From: Stratiformator vulcanicus
GTDB taxonomy: Bacteria > Planctomycetota > Planctomycetia > Planctomycetales > Planctomycetaceae
Reading direction: 5' to 3'
Length of the DNA: 64,000 nucleotides
NCBI RefSeq assembly: GCF_007744515.1
Contig: NZ_CP036268.1
Coordinates: forward strand, 2,519,712-2,583,711
The notes below the pieces were generated by a model that did no database searches, was not told where the DNA came from, and worked only from the letters and a program-made list of their open reading frames with translations. This document shows, in pieces, positions 26,629 to 35,455 of the stretch (its first letter is position 1; the number at the start of each line of letters is the position of its first letter). The translations under genes were made by a program, and so were the position numbers.

Positions 26629-27198
26629 AAGGCGATTCCTTTAAAAAGACCATGTCGCGCGGAAAGCGAAACGTTTCACTCAGACTAGATGATTATCAGA
26701 CTTCGGCAACGGAAATGCGATGGGGGAGCGTGTTAGACGCAGATTTTGCTCTTCGCGAGGCGCACCAGCGTTACGCAAGAATCTATCATGTATCAATCAC
26801 AGACTCGCAGTTGAGAGAAAGCTGAGAGAAAGTTGATCGTTACAGGAGTCGCTCTGTCGGTGACCATCGGCAACCAAGACCCTCTAGTAGCGGTTTCAAA
26901 TCGCCCGGCATACAAGCCCGAGGCGCAAGCCGTCGGGAAAATCGCTAGTTGATCGACCATCGGCTTGCGCCTCGGGCTGGTATAGCAATCACTTCTCATT
27001 TGTTAGTACCAATCGATGAAGTTATTGCGTTCGACATCGGACGATTGAGTGAGTTATTCAGTCAGCCCGTCGAGCAGCTCCCAAATGCTTTTTCCGCGCC
27101 GTCATGCCAATGGCAGGAAGAAATCCTTTCAAAATCAATGACTTGGCACCCCTTGGCAACTGTTTCCGCGAAAGTCGAATTTAAAGAACGAATAATGA
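26629..27198. other. 570-base intergenic region with a long hairpin
   Basis: No gene is supported here. The open frames are short and have no ribosome site. The main content is the 18-bp inverted repeat described separately at 26915-26978. The part next to nagA is AT-richer. A promoter for the Gfo/Idh gene is expected just above 26628, but I could not assign one. Confidence 0.5.
26915..26978. repeat. Perfect 18-bp inverted repeat (hairpin)
   Basis: AGCCCGAGGCGCAAGCCG at 26915-26932 is exactly inverted at 26961-26978 across a 28-base loop. It lies in a gene-free region between the Gfo/Idh start and the nagA stop. There is no T-run, so it is not a simple intrinsic terminator. Planctomycete genomes contain dispersed repeats of the general form AGCCCGA(A/G)GCG(C/T)AAGC, so this may be a REP-like unit. 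Confidence 0.8.
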
Positions 27199-28119
27199 TC
27201 AATTGATGTCCAGCAGTGTCTCTGGACCGACTCGCAGTAAAAAGTCAGTCTCTTCGCGACTTAAACCTATTGATAGTAAGTTCTCTTCCATTCGCCGCAT
27301 CGTAGTTGCCGACCCGACAAAGTGTGTCTGGTCGGCGGACCACGGAATCAGGTCGTCACCGACCTCAATGGTTTGTCCACCGAGTGTATAGCGCCCCGGC
27401 CCTAACCCTGCGGCCGAAATGGCGTCTGAGACGACAATGCAATTTTCTATTCCGGCCAAATCTAGATAGTTCTTCAAGGCAAAGAGCGGCACGTGGGCTC
27501 CGTCTGCTATAAAGCTGATCTTAATCTGATCTGAAAGCGACAGGACGCGTTGCACGATATTGTCATGCCGAGGAAGTTCGGCCGGGCATCCGTTCCCAAG
27601 GTGAGTAAACATCGAAAGACCGGCATCGATCGCCCCACGAAGTTCATCGAGTGTGGCGTTACTATGTCCGGCGGCAACGGCGATCCCTTGCTCAGAAAGC
27701 CAGCGGGTCGTTTTGAATCCGGCGTCGCATTCCGGCGCGAGGGTAACGATTTTTGTAAGTCCGCCCGCGGCCTCCAAGAGCTGCTGCATCACCCCGCAAT
27801 CGGCCGGTCGGGCGGCCGATTGCGGATGAGCGCCGATGTATCCGGGATTGCGGTTTAAGAACGGACCTTCGATGTGAACGCCTGCAATCGTTTGCTTGGC
27901 ATTTTCACTAATCAAGCGACCGGCGACGATTGCCGAAAGCCGATCACACATCGTGTCGACGTCATCGGTGATGATCGTGGCGAGAATCGATTCGACGCCA
28001 TCACGTCTTAATGCAACGCACGCTTCGTGAAGGCGTTCGGCAGTCAGCCCGTCGGAATTAAAGTCTACCCCGGCATATCCATTCACCTGCAGGTCGACGT
28101 AGCCCGATTGCTCTTTCAT
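27199..28119 (-). CDS. nagA: N-acetylglucosamine-6-phosphate deacetylase (short form)
   Basis: A 306-residue amidohydrolase. It starts directly at the barrel entry YVDLQVNGYAGVDFNSDG and lacks the ~50-residue N-terminal strands of longer NagA enzymes (usually ~380). Metal and catalytic motifs are visible: GVHIEGPFLNR (His82, Glu84), AAGHSNA, FTHLGNGCPAELPRHDN, where the usual N-A-M is altered, and the catalytic Asp in VVSDAISAAGLGPG. It removes the acetyl group from GlcNAc-6-P. Its ATG overlaps the stop of the nagB gene (TAATG), so it was evolved to be translationally coupled to a gene that is now broken. Confidence 0.87.
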   Translation of the reverse strand: MKEQSGYVDLQVNGYAGVDFNSDGLTAERLHEACVALRRDGVESILATIITDDVDTMCDRLSAIVAGRLISENAKQTIAGVHIEGPFLNRNPGYIGAHPQSAARPADCGVMQQLLEAAGGLTKIVTLAPECDAGFKTTRWLSEQGIAVAAGHSNATLDELRGAIDAGLSMFTHLGNGCPAELPRHDNIVQRVLSLSDQIKISFIADGAHVPLFALKNYLDLAGIENCIVVSDAISAAGLGPGRYTLGGQTIEVGDDLIPWSADQTHFVGSATTMRRMEENLLSIGLSREETDFLLRVGPETLLDIN

Positions 28120-28871
28120 TATTGGTCCGTCGTCATCTGGGGGTTGAGATCGCTTGCGGCTGCGTGATCAAGCATCAGATGCATGTTCGCGTGAGTTTGC
28201 AGAATCGACGCCGGCACATTGGGCGATACCGGACCCTCGACGCTGTTGCGGACTGCTGCGGCTTTTCGCGAGTCAGGCACGCTGCACACAATTAAATGAG
28301 ACCTTAATATTTGCTGAACCGACATGCTGATCGCCCGGGTCGGCACTTCATCGAGGGACTCAAACCAGCCTTCCCCAAGTTGTTGTCTTCGGCAGGCGTC
28401 GTCCAGATTAACGATGATGTAAGGCTCCTGCGTATTAAAGTCGGCCGGCGGGTCGTTGAAAGCGATGTGGCCGTTTTCTCCAATCCCGATAAAGGCGACG
28501 TCAATCGGATGGGCCTTGATCGCGTCACCAGTTCGCCGCCGTATCTGATCGGCATCGCCGTCGCCCGAGAGGAAATAGAACTCTGCGAGTGTCACTTGAT
28601 CGACGAATCGCTCTTTCAGGTACCGGCAAAAGGATGCCGGATGTGATGAGGAAAGCCCGAGATATTCGTCGAGATGAAATCCGGTGACCCGCGATCAGTC
28701 GATATTGGACTCGGCGACGAGGTGCTCCAAGACCTCAAATTGCGACGAACCGGTCGCAACGAGGATGTTGGCAGAGCCACGGTTTGCGATTGCCGAACGG
28801 ATCGCTTCAGTACCGAGTCGGGCGGCCGCGGCTCCCATTTCCTCGCGGTTCGGGTATATCGAAAGGTTCAT
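28119..28871 (-). pseudogene. nagB: Glucosamine-6-phosphate deaminase gene interrupted by an in-frame TGA
   Basis: The full 251-codon frame reads as NagB from ATG 28871, but codon TGA at 28695-28697 stops it after residue ~58. On both sides of the TGA the same frame continues as family sequence: ILVATGSSQFEVLEHLVAES before, and [39 protein letters not shown] after. The latter holds the deaminase active-site IGxNGHIAFNxP motif. No frameshift is needed; one transition from TGG would restore the gene. The enzyme converts glucosamine-6-P to fructose-6-P and ammonia. Possible explanations are a nonsense mutation, a sequencing error or readthrough. The fragment after the stop has an internal start at 28595. 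Confidence 0.9.
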
Positions 28872-28919
28872 TAACAACTCTTTCTTAACGATCTCAAAAG
28901 TGTTAACGACGGTGTCAGA

Positions 28920-30227
28920 TCAAAGAGTAACGGTCAACCAAATCTTCCAAGCGGTGCGGGCCGCAAGCATTGTTGTGACGACGCACGCAATTATAGCGAC
29001 GGGGATGATCCAACTCGGTCGCTTTGATTTTTCGAGCACGATGCCGAGGTATAAGAGCGTTAACGCGAGGACCGGACCCCCCAAAACGGTTAAGGCCTGT
29101 GCAAAAATGATCACGTCGACCTTATTGACGGCCCCGACCTGCATGGCTGAGGCGAACAGAAAACCCGCCAGTAGTGCGGCAACGGTGCATCGTTTTGCCG
29201 GGCGCCCATCGATTGAAGGATTCCAGCCGAATCCATCCGCAAGCAGCGTTCCTCCGATCATGGCATTGACCAGAAATGAACTGAAGGCTCCTGCAAAAAT
29301 ACCGACGGAAAACAGCACCGTGGCGAACAGCCCGAACAGCGGTTTTAGTTGAGCAGCGACGTCGGCAGCCGATTTCAGCTCGCTTGCAGCGACCCGGCCG
29401 TGCAGCACCGCAGCCGACGTCACCATGATCATTGCCGAGGCCAGCACTAAGACGGCGATACCGATCGCCGAATCAGCCAGTCCGCGCCGCAATTCAGTGG
29501 ATGTCCAACCTTTCTCCCGCACGAGGTAGGATTGATAAAATGCTCCGGCAATCGAAAAGGTGGTGGCAATCATCCCCTGAGTCGCCCACCACGGATCGAT
29601 GATCGTCCCCTGTTCGACCGTCGGAAAAAAGTCTCCGGAAATGCCGTCCGGTATTGAGGGGATCAATCCGAATGCGACCTGTGTGATCGAAGGGGCGGCG
29701 AAGATGAGATTTATTAAGAAGCCGATGATCATAATTGCGATCAGCAACTTCATTAACTTTTCAATGTGTGAGTACAGGTCGCGAGATAGCATTAAGACCG
29801 CAATCACACATGCGTTGAGCAATCCCAGGAGCATTAACACGGAAGCAAAAGAATTTGCACCGAAAAACGGTTCGATTCCCGCCAGGACAGCGGTGTTGTT
29901 GCTCGATTGGAAGCAGGCGACAATCAGGAACAGCGTGAGACCAACAATAGCCGCCGCCGGACGACCCAGTCGAGAAGCCAGTTCCCCGCAGAGCGTATTG
30001 CTGAACGATTGCCCCAACACGGCCGATGTCGCCGTCGTCGCCGCCATTAATAACCCAGCGGCAGCGAGCATCCACAGGAGTTCGTAACCATATTCGCACC
30101 CGACCTTCGAACTGGTGAGTATGCTGCCGGGTCCAAGGACGACCGCGGCCACGATCAGTGCCGGGCCGATCGCGCCAAGCCAAGTTCGCTTCGGGGTATC
30201 AGTGTCGGACGGCGGCGAAGAGTTCAT
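28920..30227 (-). CDS. Nramp-superfamily transporter with altered metal-site motifs
   Basis: A membrane protein of about 435 residues with roughly 11 hydrophobic helices and the Nramp/APC layout. Helix 1 reads [20 protein letters not shown]; canonical Nramps have DPGN here, so the metal-binding Asp and Asn appear as Gly and Ser. In helix 6 the canonical MPH segment reads [13 protein letters not shown]. Loss of these residues argues against ordinary Mn/Fe transport. The in-frame ORF begins at 30371, but ATG 30227 starts at the typical charged N-terminus. It is first in a run with nagB and nagA on the same strand (49-base gap), so an amino-sugar link is possible. Confidence 0.82.
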   Translation of the reverse strand: MNSSPPSDTDTPKRTWLGAIGPALIVAAVVLGPGSILTSSKVGCEYGYELLWMLAAAGLLMAATTATSAVLGQSFSNTLCGELASRLGRPAAAIVGLTLFLIVACFQSSNNTAVLAGIEPFFGANSFASVLMLLGLLNACVIAVLMLSRDLYSHIEKLMKLLIAIMIIGFLINLIFAAPSITQVAFGLIPSIPDGISGDFFPTVEQGTIIDPWWATQGMIATTFSIAGAFYQSYLVREKGWTSTELRRGLADSAIGIAVLVLASAMIMVTSAAVLHGRVAASELKSAADVAAQLKPLFGLFATVLFSVGIFAGAFSSFLVNAMIGGTLLADGFGWNPSIDGRPAKRCTVAALLAGFLFASAMQVGAVNKVDVIIFAQALTVLGGPVLALTLLYLGIVLEKSKRPSWIIPVAIIACVVTTMLAARTAWKIWLTVTL

Positions 30228-30729
30228 CGACCACGATTTGAAAATTGGTGCGGCAACGGAGTGTTTGCTTGAGACCCCCGAGAGCGTACCACAATCGTCG
30301 ACTCGCGACACGTCGAACGGTGCGGAACAAACCCGACCGCGATGTTCACATAAGAGAAGTCCAAATGGCAATCGGCATTCGGAAGAGTGAGGTGCTCTGC
30401 GGTGATTCGGAGAACACGTCAGTGAAGACGATTCAATTCTTTGGATTATCTACTTAGAAAAACATGCGGTGGTCGTCAGTATGATGGCCGGCGCATGCAC
30501 GAAATTCGAGGTCGCGGGGCTGAGTCGGTCTTTAGAAGCGAGGTTGAAGCCGTTAGGCTAAAAGCACTCCGCATTCGCTCGCCCACTATCGTGATCACAC
30601 CGTGAAACTATTTATTGCGGAACTGAATTAAGCGCAGGATAGCGGCTATCTCATCTGTTTGTCAGGATGGGTTCTTGTTCAGCGGGTTGGGCTCGGGCTT
30701 CAAGGTGATTCGAAGCGAGGGTAGGAAGA
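30228..30729. other. Intergenic region between divergent transporter and membrane-protein genes
   Basis: About 500 bases with no supported gene; the small ORFs are shadows without ribosome sites. Promoters for the Nramp-nag run (leftward) and for the membrane-protein pair (rightward) should lie here. No clear operator, hairpin or repeat was found by eye. Confidence 0.5.
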
Positions 30730-31410
30730 ATGGCGAGCGACACGCGGCGTGACTCTGCGAAAGTGGGAGTGCGAATGATCGCGCTGGCAGTCGCCATATT
30801 TTGGGTCTGCCGGGGTGTGTGTGATCTTGGCGACTACGTCGCCGAGCGTGGAACCGGGGCGTGGAACGTGTCCGGGATTGCCCCGTATCCGGGGGGGAAC
30901 ACTTTCACTCCCTCCATTTACCCGACAACTTATGCTTTTGGGTCGTATGATGGTAGTGGTTGGCTACCGCACAGCGGCAATTATTGGTTTAGCCGCGCGG
31001 CCACGTGTGGACTTGGGATTTTGGTTTCCGTTGTTGTCTGGATCGCCGCGCCGCTTCTGGCTCGGCTGATCATAACGGGACAGGCGGACTCCCAGCCGTC
31101 ACCTTCGGGCTATCGGCCGACCACCGTCGATCTGTTGACGTTGGCGATTGCGTGCGTCGGACTCTGGTTGCTCAAAGAATCGTTGGGCGCGATGATGCTG
31201 CAAATTCAATTTAGCATGATTTCCGGCGGCACCCCCATGTGGACTCCGTACTCAACGGGAGTCCTGACCGGCCCGCTGACAACCGGAATGAAACTAACGT
31301 TTTCGATCGTTCTGATCTTAACATCCAACCTCTTAGCGCGACTTACGACAAGTGCCTGGGCGGGAATTGCGACCGTTATGAATTTGCAGAGCCATTCAGA
31401 TTCGCCATGA
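30730..31410 (+). CDS. Membrane protein, tandem paralogue 1
   Basis: A 226-residue protein with about four hydrophobic helices: VRMIALAVAIFWVCRGVCDL, LGILVSVVVWIAAPLLARLI, LLTLAIACVGLWLLKESLGA and LTFSIVLILTSNLLARLTT. The second and third helices share the pattern W-I-x-A-P-x-x-A-R, then L-T-L-A-I-x-x-V-G-L-W with the next gene product, indicating an old tandem duplication. A Gly/Tyr/Pro-rich loop (~40-85), absent from the paralogue, lies between helices 1 and 2. No known family; function unknown. A possible GAGGGTAGG ribosome site precedes the ATG. Confidence 0.68.
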   Translation: MASDTRRDSAKVGVRMIALAVAIFWVCRGVCDLGDYVAERGTGAWNVSGIAPYPGGNTFTPSIYPTTYAFGSYDGSGWLPHSGNYWFSRAATCGLGILVSVVVWIAAPLLARLIITGQADSQPSPSGYRPTTVDLLTLAIACVGLWLLKESLGAMMLQIQFSMISGGTPMWTPYSTGVLTGPLTTGMKLTFSIVLILTSNLLARLTTSAWAGIATVMNLQSHSDSP

Positions 31411-31520
31411 ACCTAAATGAATATATTTTAAGCGTGATTGCATAGAGAAGGGAATCGATCTTATAACGGTTCTCACCGCCGGCCTATTCTTCCTACTTGT
31501 GATTAAATTTAAGCAGTCCA

Positions 31521-32117
31521 ATGGCAACCAATGACGAAATCACACCCATCGGCATCGGGACGCTCGCCTACCGCGTCGCTGCTGTTGTGCTCTTCATTAT
31601 TTGGATCAATTCGGGGGTCGGCAGCCTTTCGCAGTGGATTGTCTATTACGTCGAAGAACGACTTTCTAATTCGTCCGGCCAGGAAGCCGATTTTCTGATT
31701 GTCACATCACGGTCCACATTATTTTGGACGGCGAGGGGCCTCGCCGTCGGGATCGGCGGAATCTCCGCGATTATGCTTTGGATCGTCGCACCTTGGATCG
31801 CGCGAGTCACCTTGCCGGGGCAAGAAGAGCTATCATTGAAGCTCGTTCGCATCGGGCACTGCGAATTGGTCACGCTCGCGATCGGGTTTGTCGGGCTGTG
31901 GCAAATGAAACGAGGTGTCGACGCCCTGATCTACTACCTGCATTACCAATTCGATAGTGGCGGCGGACAGTATCTGATGCCGGATGACGGACTTTGGGGC
32001 GTATGGCCGATCGCCCTTCACTTCTTCTTGGCCGTCGGATTTCTGATTGGTGCGCCGGTGTTTGCGAAACTGCTTGTCGGCCTGTGGCGGAAAATCTCAG
32101 CGTCGACCGGATTCTGA
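31521..32117 (+). CDS. Membrane protein, tandem paralogue 2
   Basis: A 198-residue protein with about four hydrophobic helices: LAYRVAAVVLFIIWINSGVG, VGIGGISAIMLWIVAPWIAR, CELVTLAIGFVGLWQMKRGV and IALHFFLAVGFLIGAPVFAK. It aligns with the upstream 226-residue protein over helices 2-3 (WIxAPxxAR, LxTLAIxxVGLW). Function is unknown. It is separated from its paralogue by 110 bases and from serS by 120, so co-transcription with serS is possible but unproven. Confidence 0.68.
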   Translation: MATNDEITPIGIGTLAYRVAAVVLFIIWINSGVGSLSQWIVYYVEERLSNSSGQEADFLIVTSRSTLFWTARGLAVGIGGISAIMLWIVAPWIARVTLPGQEELSLKLVRIGHCELVTLAIGFVGLWQMKRGVDALIYYLHYQFDSGGGQYLMPDDGLWGVWPIALHFFLAVGFLIGAPVFAKLLVGLWRKISASTGF

Positions 32118-32237
32118 GAGCTCCCATACGATTTTTCGAAGCATCAAACCATCTGCAAAGTCGCTCGCTTCCCTTCTTTGATATTCCAAGAGTCGATAGA
32201 GTCCTCGAAACGAATTTCTCTCGGACCGGAAGCGGAA

Positions 32238-33512
32238 ATGCTGGACCTGAATTTCATCTGCGACAATCGTGAGGCCGTCGAACAGAACTGTCGCGATCGC
32301 GGGGTTAAAGCCGACGTCGGCGAGGTCGTTCGCCTGCGGGACGAGCGAAGGGATCTGATCACACGTGAAGAAGAGCTGCGTCGCGAGCAAAAGGAGACCT
32401 CGGCCAAGATCCCGAAAGCGACCGCCGATGAGCGCCCGGCTTTGATCGAGCGGGGAAAGTCGATGCGCGGCCAGATTTCGGCGATCGAGGAACAGCGGAA
32501 AGAGGTCGAGCGTCAGCTCTACGAAACGCAGGCGTTGATTCCTAATCTGACCCATGCTGACACGCCGATCGGTGGTGAAGACGATGCGAAGGTTTTGCGG
32601 ACGGTCGGCGATCCGCCTGAATTCGACTTCAAAGCCCTCGACCATGTCGAACTCGCCGAGAAGCACGACCTGATCGACTTCGAGGCAGGAGCCCGCGTGG
32701 CCGGCAGCGGCTTTTACTTTTTGAAGAATGAGGCGGCGCTGCTGGAACTGGCACTGATGCAGTACGCCGTGCAGCACGCCGTCAAAGCGGGCTTCACGAT
32801 TTGCACGACGCCCGACCTCGCCCGCGATGACGTCCTCGCCGGCATCGGCTTCAACCCGCGAGGCGATGAGACGCAAATCTATTCGGTGCAGGGGAGCGAT
32901 CTGAGCCTCGTGGCGACCGCGGAAATCACGCTTGGCGGGGCCATGCGCGATCAGGTCGTCGACACATCGTCACTGCCAAAGAAGGTGGCCGGCATTTCAC
33001 ACTGTTTTCGTACCGAAGCCGGGGCCCACGGCAAAGCGAGCCGGGGTATTTATCGGGTCCACCAGTTTACGAAGGTCGAACTATTCGCCTTCACGGCGCC
33101 TGACCTCGACGTTTCGAATCAGATGCACGCGGAAATCCTCGCCGTTGAGGAGGCGATTTTTCAGGGGCTTGGAATCCCGTATCAGGTGGTCGACATCGCC
33201 ACCGGCGACCTCGGCGGACCGGCCTATCGTAAGTTCGACATCGAAGCCTGGATGCCGGGACGCGGCGATGCCGGAGAGTACGGGGAAGTGACGAGCGCCT
33301 CGAATTGCACCGATTATCAATCGCGCCGGCTCGGTATCCGCTGCAAACAATCCGACAAGAAGGGGACCGAGTTCGTCCACACGCTCAACGGCACCGCCGT
33401 GGCGGTCACGCGAGCACTCATTGCCGTGCTGGAGAATAATCAACAGGCCGACGGCACGATCTCAATCCCCGAGGTTCTCCGCCCGTGGGTGGGAAAAGAC
33501 AGGATCGGCTGA
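32238..33512 (+). CDS. serS: Serine--tRNA ligase
   Basis: A 424-residue class II synthetase that charges tRNA-Ser. It has the N-terminal coiled-coil arm (residues ~25-110, Glu/Arg-rich with RREQKETSAKIPKA), then the catalytic core with motif 2 around ISHCFRTEAGAHGKASRGIY and motif 3 around GEVTSASNCTDYQSRRLGIR. The ATG at 32238 gives the standard MLDLNFI start; an in-frame start at 32178 adds 20 atypical residues. It ends 163 bases upstream of tRNA-Lys. As a chromosomal housekeeping gene it marks the left flank of the integrated element. Confidence 0.96.
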   Translation: MLDLNFICDNREAVEQNCRDRGVKADVGEVVRLRDERRDLITREEELRREQKETSAKIPKATADERPALIERGKSMRGQISAIEEQRKEVERQLYETQALIPNLTHADTPIGGEDDAKVLRTVGDPPEFDFKALDHVELAEKHDLIDFEAGARVAGSGFYFLKNEAALLELALMQYAVQHAVKAGFTICTTPDLARDDVLAGIGFNPRGDETQIYSVQGSDLSLVATAEITLGGAMRDQVVDTSSLPKKVAGISHCFRTEAGAHGKASRGIYRVHQFTKVELFAFTAPDLDVSNQMHAEILAVEEAIFQGLGIPYQVVDIATGDLGGPAYRKFDIEAWMPGRGDAGEYGEVTSASNCTDYQSRRLGIRCKQSDKKGTEFVHTLNGTAVAVTRALIAVLENNQQADGTISIPEVLRPWVGKDRIG

Positions 33513-33675
33513 ACAAACTCGGCCAATCTTCTTTACGCGACCAGTCACACGGGTTGAAGATCACGGCTCGATCGGAAATACTGAACCGTTCGGCCGGGCG
33601 AACGACTTCTCTGCGAACCTTCATGGTTTAGCAAGAGTCCATCACCCGACCCAGCCTCATCGCGGTCAACATCAA

Positions 33676-33748
<73 letters not shown>

Positions 33749-33789
33749 CTCAGAAAGTTCGGCAGTCAGTTCGGACTGATCAAACTCAT

Positions 33790-33827
33790 AAAGCCTTCAA
33801 TTCCCTGTGTTTTGTGGGCTTTTTTTG
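33790..33827 (+). terminator. Intrinsic terminator after tRNA-Lys, brought by the element
   Basis: AAAGCC (33790-33795) pairs with GGCTTT (33817-33822), followed by a run of T to 33827. It lies inside the element, 42 bases after the tRNA. It would terminate tRNA-Lys transcripts now that the original downstream DNA is 24 kb away. Confidence 0.65.
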
Positions 33828-33888
33828 TGATCGGCGGCCTCCCGCGTGCGTTTCCGATGCATAGGATTCCCGATGTTCCCACGGCAAA

Positions 33889-33906
33889 TGGGAACAATTT
33901 GGGAAC
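33889..33906 (+). repeat. Left subterminal TGGGAAC pair, candidate integrase arm site
   Basis: TGGGAAC-AATT-TGGGAAC starts 136 bases inside the left attachment repeat; an inverted copy, GTTCCCA, lies at 33875-33881. The right end carries TGGGAAC-ATTT-TGGGAAC at 57764-57781. Paired short repeats near both ends in one orientation are typical of tyrosine-integrase arm sites. They also overlap the integrase promoter region. Confidence 0.6.
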
Positions 33907-33936
33907 TTCGTTCCTCCTGCATTGGGGACCAATTCA

Positions 33937-35151
33937 ATGGCATCGTTGGAGCAACGCAACGGTCGATTTTCGGTCATCTTCCGCTTCGAAGGTCGGCGGT
34001 ACAAGAAGTCGCTCGGCACCAAGTCGATCGGCACGGCCGAGTCTCGCCTGACGCGGCTCGAAGAGACGATCCGTCTGGCTGCGTCCGGTCGATTGGACGT
34101 ACCGGGTTCCGCAGACGTGGCGACGTTTCTGCTGTCGGATGGGAAGCGAGGCGATGGTTCAGAAGCCAATAAGCGAACCACAACGACGCTGTCCGCACTA
34201 TTCAGCGACTACTTCGACCAACTCGCGGACGGCACGCTCGAAGCATCGACACTACTCACGATGCAGATACACGGTCGGCATCTGAAACGCGTGCTCGGCT
34301 CGCGGCGTGTGGTCCCCGTCCTCGCTTCCTCGGATTTGCAGTGCTACATTGATCGCCGAAGTAAAGAAACTGGTCGACGCGGCAAAAGGGTCTCATCCAC
34401 AACGATCCGCAAAGAGTTGGCGACCCTCCGACAGGTCTGGAATTGGAAGTTCGGCGACGCAACCGGCAACGAATACGTGCTGCCGAAAACCTCGTCGCTG
34501 CGATTCCCCAAGAGTGACGAGCGACAGCCTTTTCGCACCATCGAGCAGATCGAAGAGCAAGTCCGACTCGGCGGCCTTCAGGACGCTGACGCGGCCGACC
34601 TGTGGGAGTGCCTGTATCTTCGGACGAAGGAAATTTACGAACTTCTCGATCACATTCGGGATCATGCCACCAAGCCGTGGCTGCACCCAATGGCGGCCAC
34701 GGCCGCACTGACCGGAGCGCGGCGAAGCGAGTTGCTGCGAGCCGAAGTTCGCGACGCGACAAACGGGACGCTGCTGATTCGAGAGAAGAAACGATCGCGG
34801 GGTCAGAACACGTTTCGAAGCGTCCCGATCTCGACGAGACTTCAAACCACCCTTAACGACTGGATGAAGACGCGACCGAAGGGGAAGCACCTCTTCAGCG
34901 AAAACGGAGCCGCTGTCTCAAAGCACGTCGCCCACGACCAGCTGCGAAGAGCTATCAAAGACAGTCGCTACGCCAACATGCCGGGTTGGCACTGCTTCCG
35001 TCACAGCTTCATTAGCAACCTCGCCTCGGAAGGCGTCGATCAACGGATCATCGACGAGTTCGTCGGGCACTCGACCGAGGCCATGCGGAAGCGATACCGG
35101 CATCTGCTGCCGGAGCGGACGACGGCTGCTTTGGCCAGAGTCTTCGCGTGA
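33937..35151 (+). CDS. Tyrosine recombinase/integrase of the element
   Basis: A 404-residue phage-type integrase. The N-terminal arm/core-binding part is rich in basic residues (RFEGRRYKKSLGTKSIGTAE). The catalytic domain shows the Arg box TGARRSELLRAEV, a Lys in the IREKKRSRGQNTFRSVPI beta-hairpin, HCFRHSF (His ~352, Arg ~355), VGHSTEAM (His ~378) and nucleophile Tyr ~387 in KRYRHLL. All catalytic residues are present. The ATG at 33937 has a GGGGA site; an in-frame TTG at 33922 is less likely. The gene sits 185 bases inside attL, next to candidate arm sites. An intrinsic terminator follows. Confidence 0.94.
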   Translation: MASLEQRNGRFSVIFRFEGRRYKKSLGTKSIGTAESRLTRLEETIRLAASGRLDVPGSADVATFLLSDGKRGDGSEANKRTTTTLSALFSDYFDQLADGTLEASTLLTMQIHGRHLKRVLGSRRVVPVLASSDLQCYIDRRSKETGRRGKRVSSTTIRKELATLRQVWNWKFGDATGNEYVLPKTSSLRFPKSDERQPFRTIEQIEEQVRLGGLQDADAADLWECLYLRTKEIYELLDHIRDHATKPWLHPMAATAALTGARRSELLRAEVRDATNGTLLIREKKRSRGQNTFRSVPISTRLQTTLNDWMKTRPKGKHLFSENGAAVSKHVAHDQLRRAIKDSRYANMPGWHCFRHSFISNLASEGVDQRIIDEFVGHSTEAMRKRYRHLLPERTTAALARVFA

Positions 35152-35187
35152 GGCGTCTCCGATCGACGGCCACAATCAACAATAAAA

Positions 35188-35219
35188 ACGCCCCCGACAG
35201 TCGCAACTGCCGGGGGCGT
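35188..35219. terminator. Bidirectional hairpin terminator
   Basis: ACGCCCCCG (35188-35196) pairs with CGGGGGCGT (35211-35219), with an extra CAG/CTG pair in the loop. The leftward transcript has a good T-run after the stem; the rightward side is followed by GTTCTTC. It separates the integrase stop from the convergent small-protein gene and can serve both. Confidence 0.82.
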
Positions 35220-35257
35220 GTTCTTCATTCGGCGAGACACAGAAAGTTCCGGGCCAG

Positions 35258-35344
35258 CTACTTTTGCTTGGTTCCCTGCTTCTGTCCGCCTTGGCCCTGC
35301 GATTGGTCGCCGCTCGTCTCGTGAGAATCGCTACCGTTGGTCAT
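35258..35344 (-). CDS. 28-residue Gln/Gly-rich small protein
   Basis: A very short gene with a strong AAGGAG site 7 bases before its ATG. The product starts MTNGSDSHETSGDQ and ends GQGGQKQGTKQK: hydrophilic, rich in Gln, Gly and Lys, with no hydrophobic segment, so probably disordered. A hairpin terminator with a T-run follows the stop at once, which supports a true transcription unit. It is divergent from the XRE regulator gene; the 111-base spacer holds a 10-bp inverted repeat that could regulate both. A longer in-frame ORF to 35662 is antisense to the regulator and rejected. Function is unknown. Confidence 0.6.
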   Translation of the reverse strand: MTNGSDSHETSGDQSQGQGGQKQGTKQK

Positions 35345-35404
35345 TTCCGTTCTCCTTGTCGCGAAGTACCAATGAGTGAGTGACAGCAATGTCGATGATA
35401 GACT

Positions 35405-35437
35405 GTCACTCGATCGAGTGTAGAGTAATCGAGTGAC
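35405..35437. promoter_or_regulatory. Candidate operator between small-protein and XRE genes
   Basis: GTCACTCGAT (35405-35414) and ATCGAGTGAC (35428-35437) form a perfect 10-bp inverted repeat with a 13-base spacer. A further CGAGTG half-site lies between them and a GAGTGAC-like copy lies just to the left. The repeat ends 18 bases before the XRE start codon, a fitting place for autoregulation. Confidence 0.65.
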
Positions 35438-35455
35438 GGAGTTTCTGCTACATGA

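Noticed and set aside
27140-27165. Sigma-54-like TTGGCACCCCTTGGCA string before nagA's 3' side
   Set aside because: The spacing between the GG and GC elements is one base short, the -12 part does not fit, and no gene starts in a suitable place.
28695-28697. Selenocysteine or other recoding of the nagB TGA
   Set aside because: No SECIS-like hairpin was evident after the codon, the position is not a Cys site in the family, and neighbouring genes use TGA as a normal stop.
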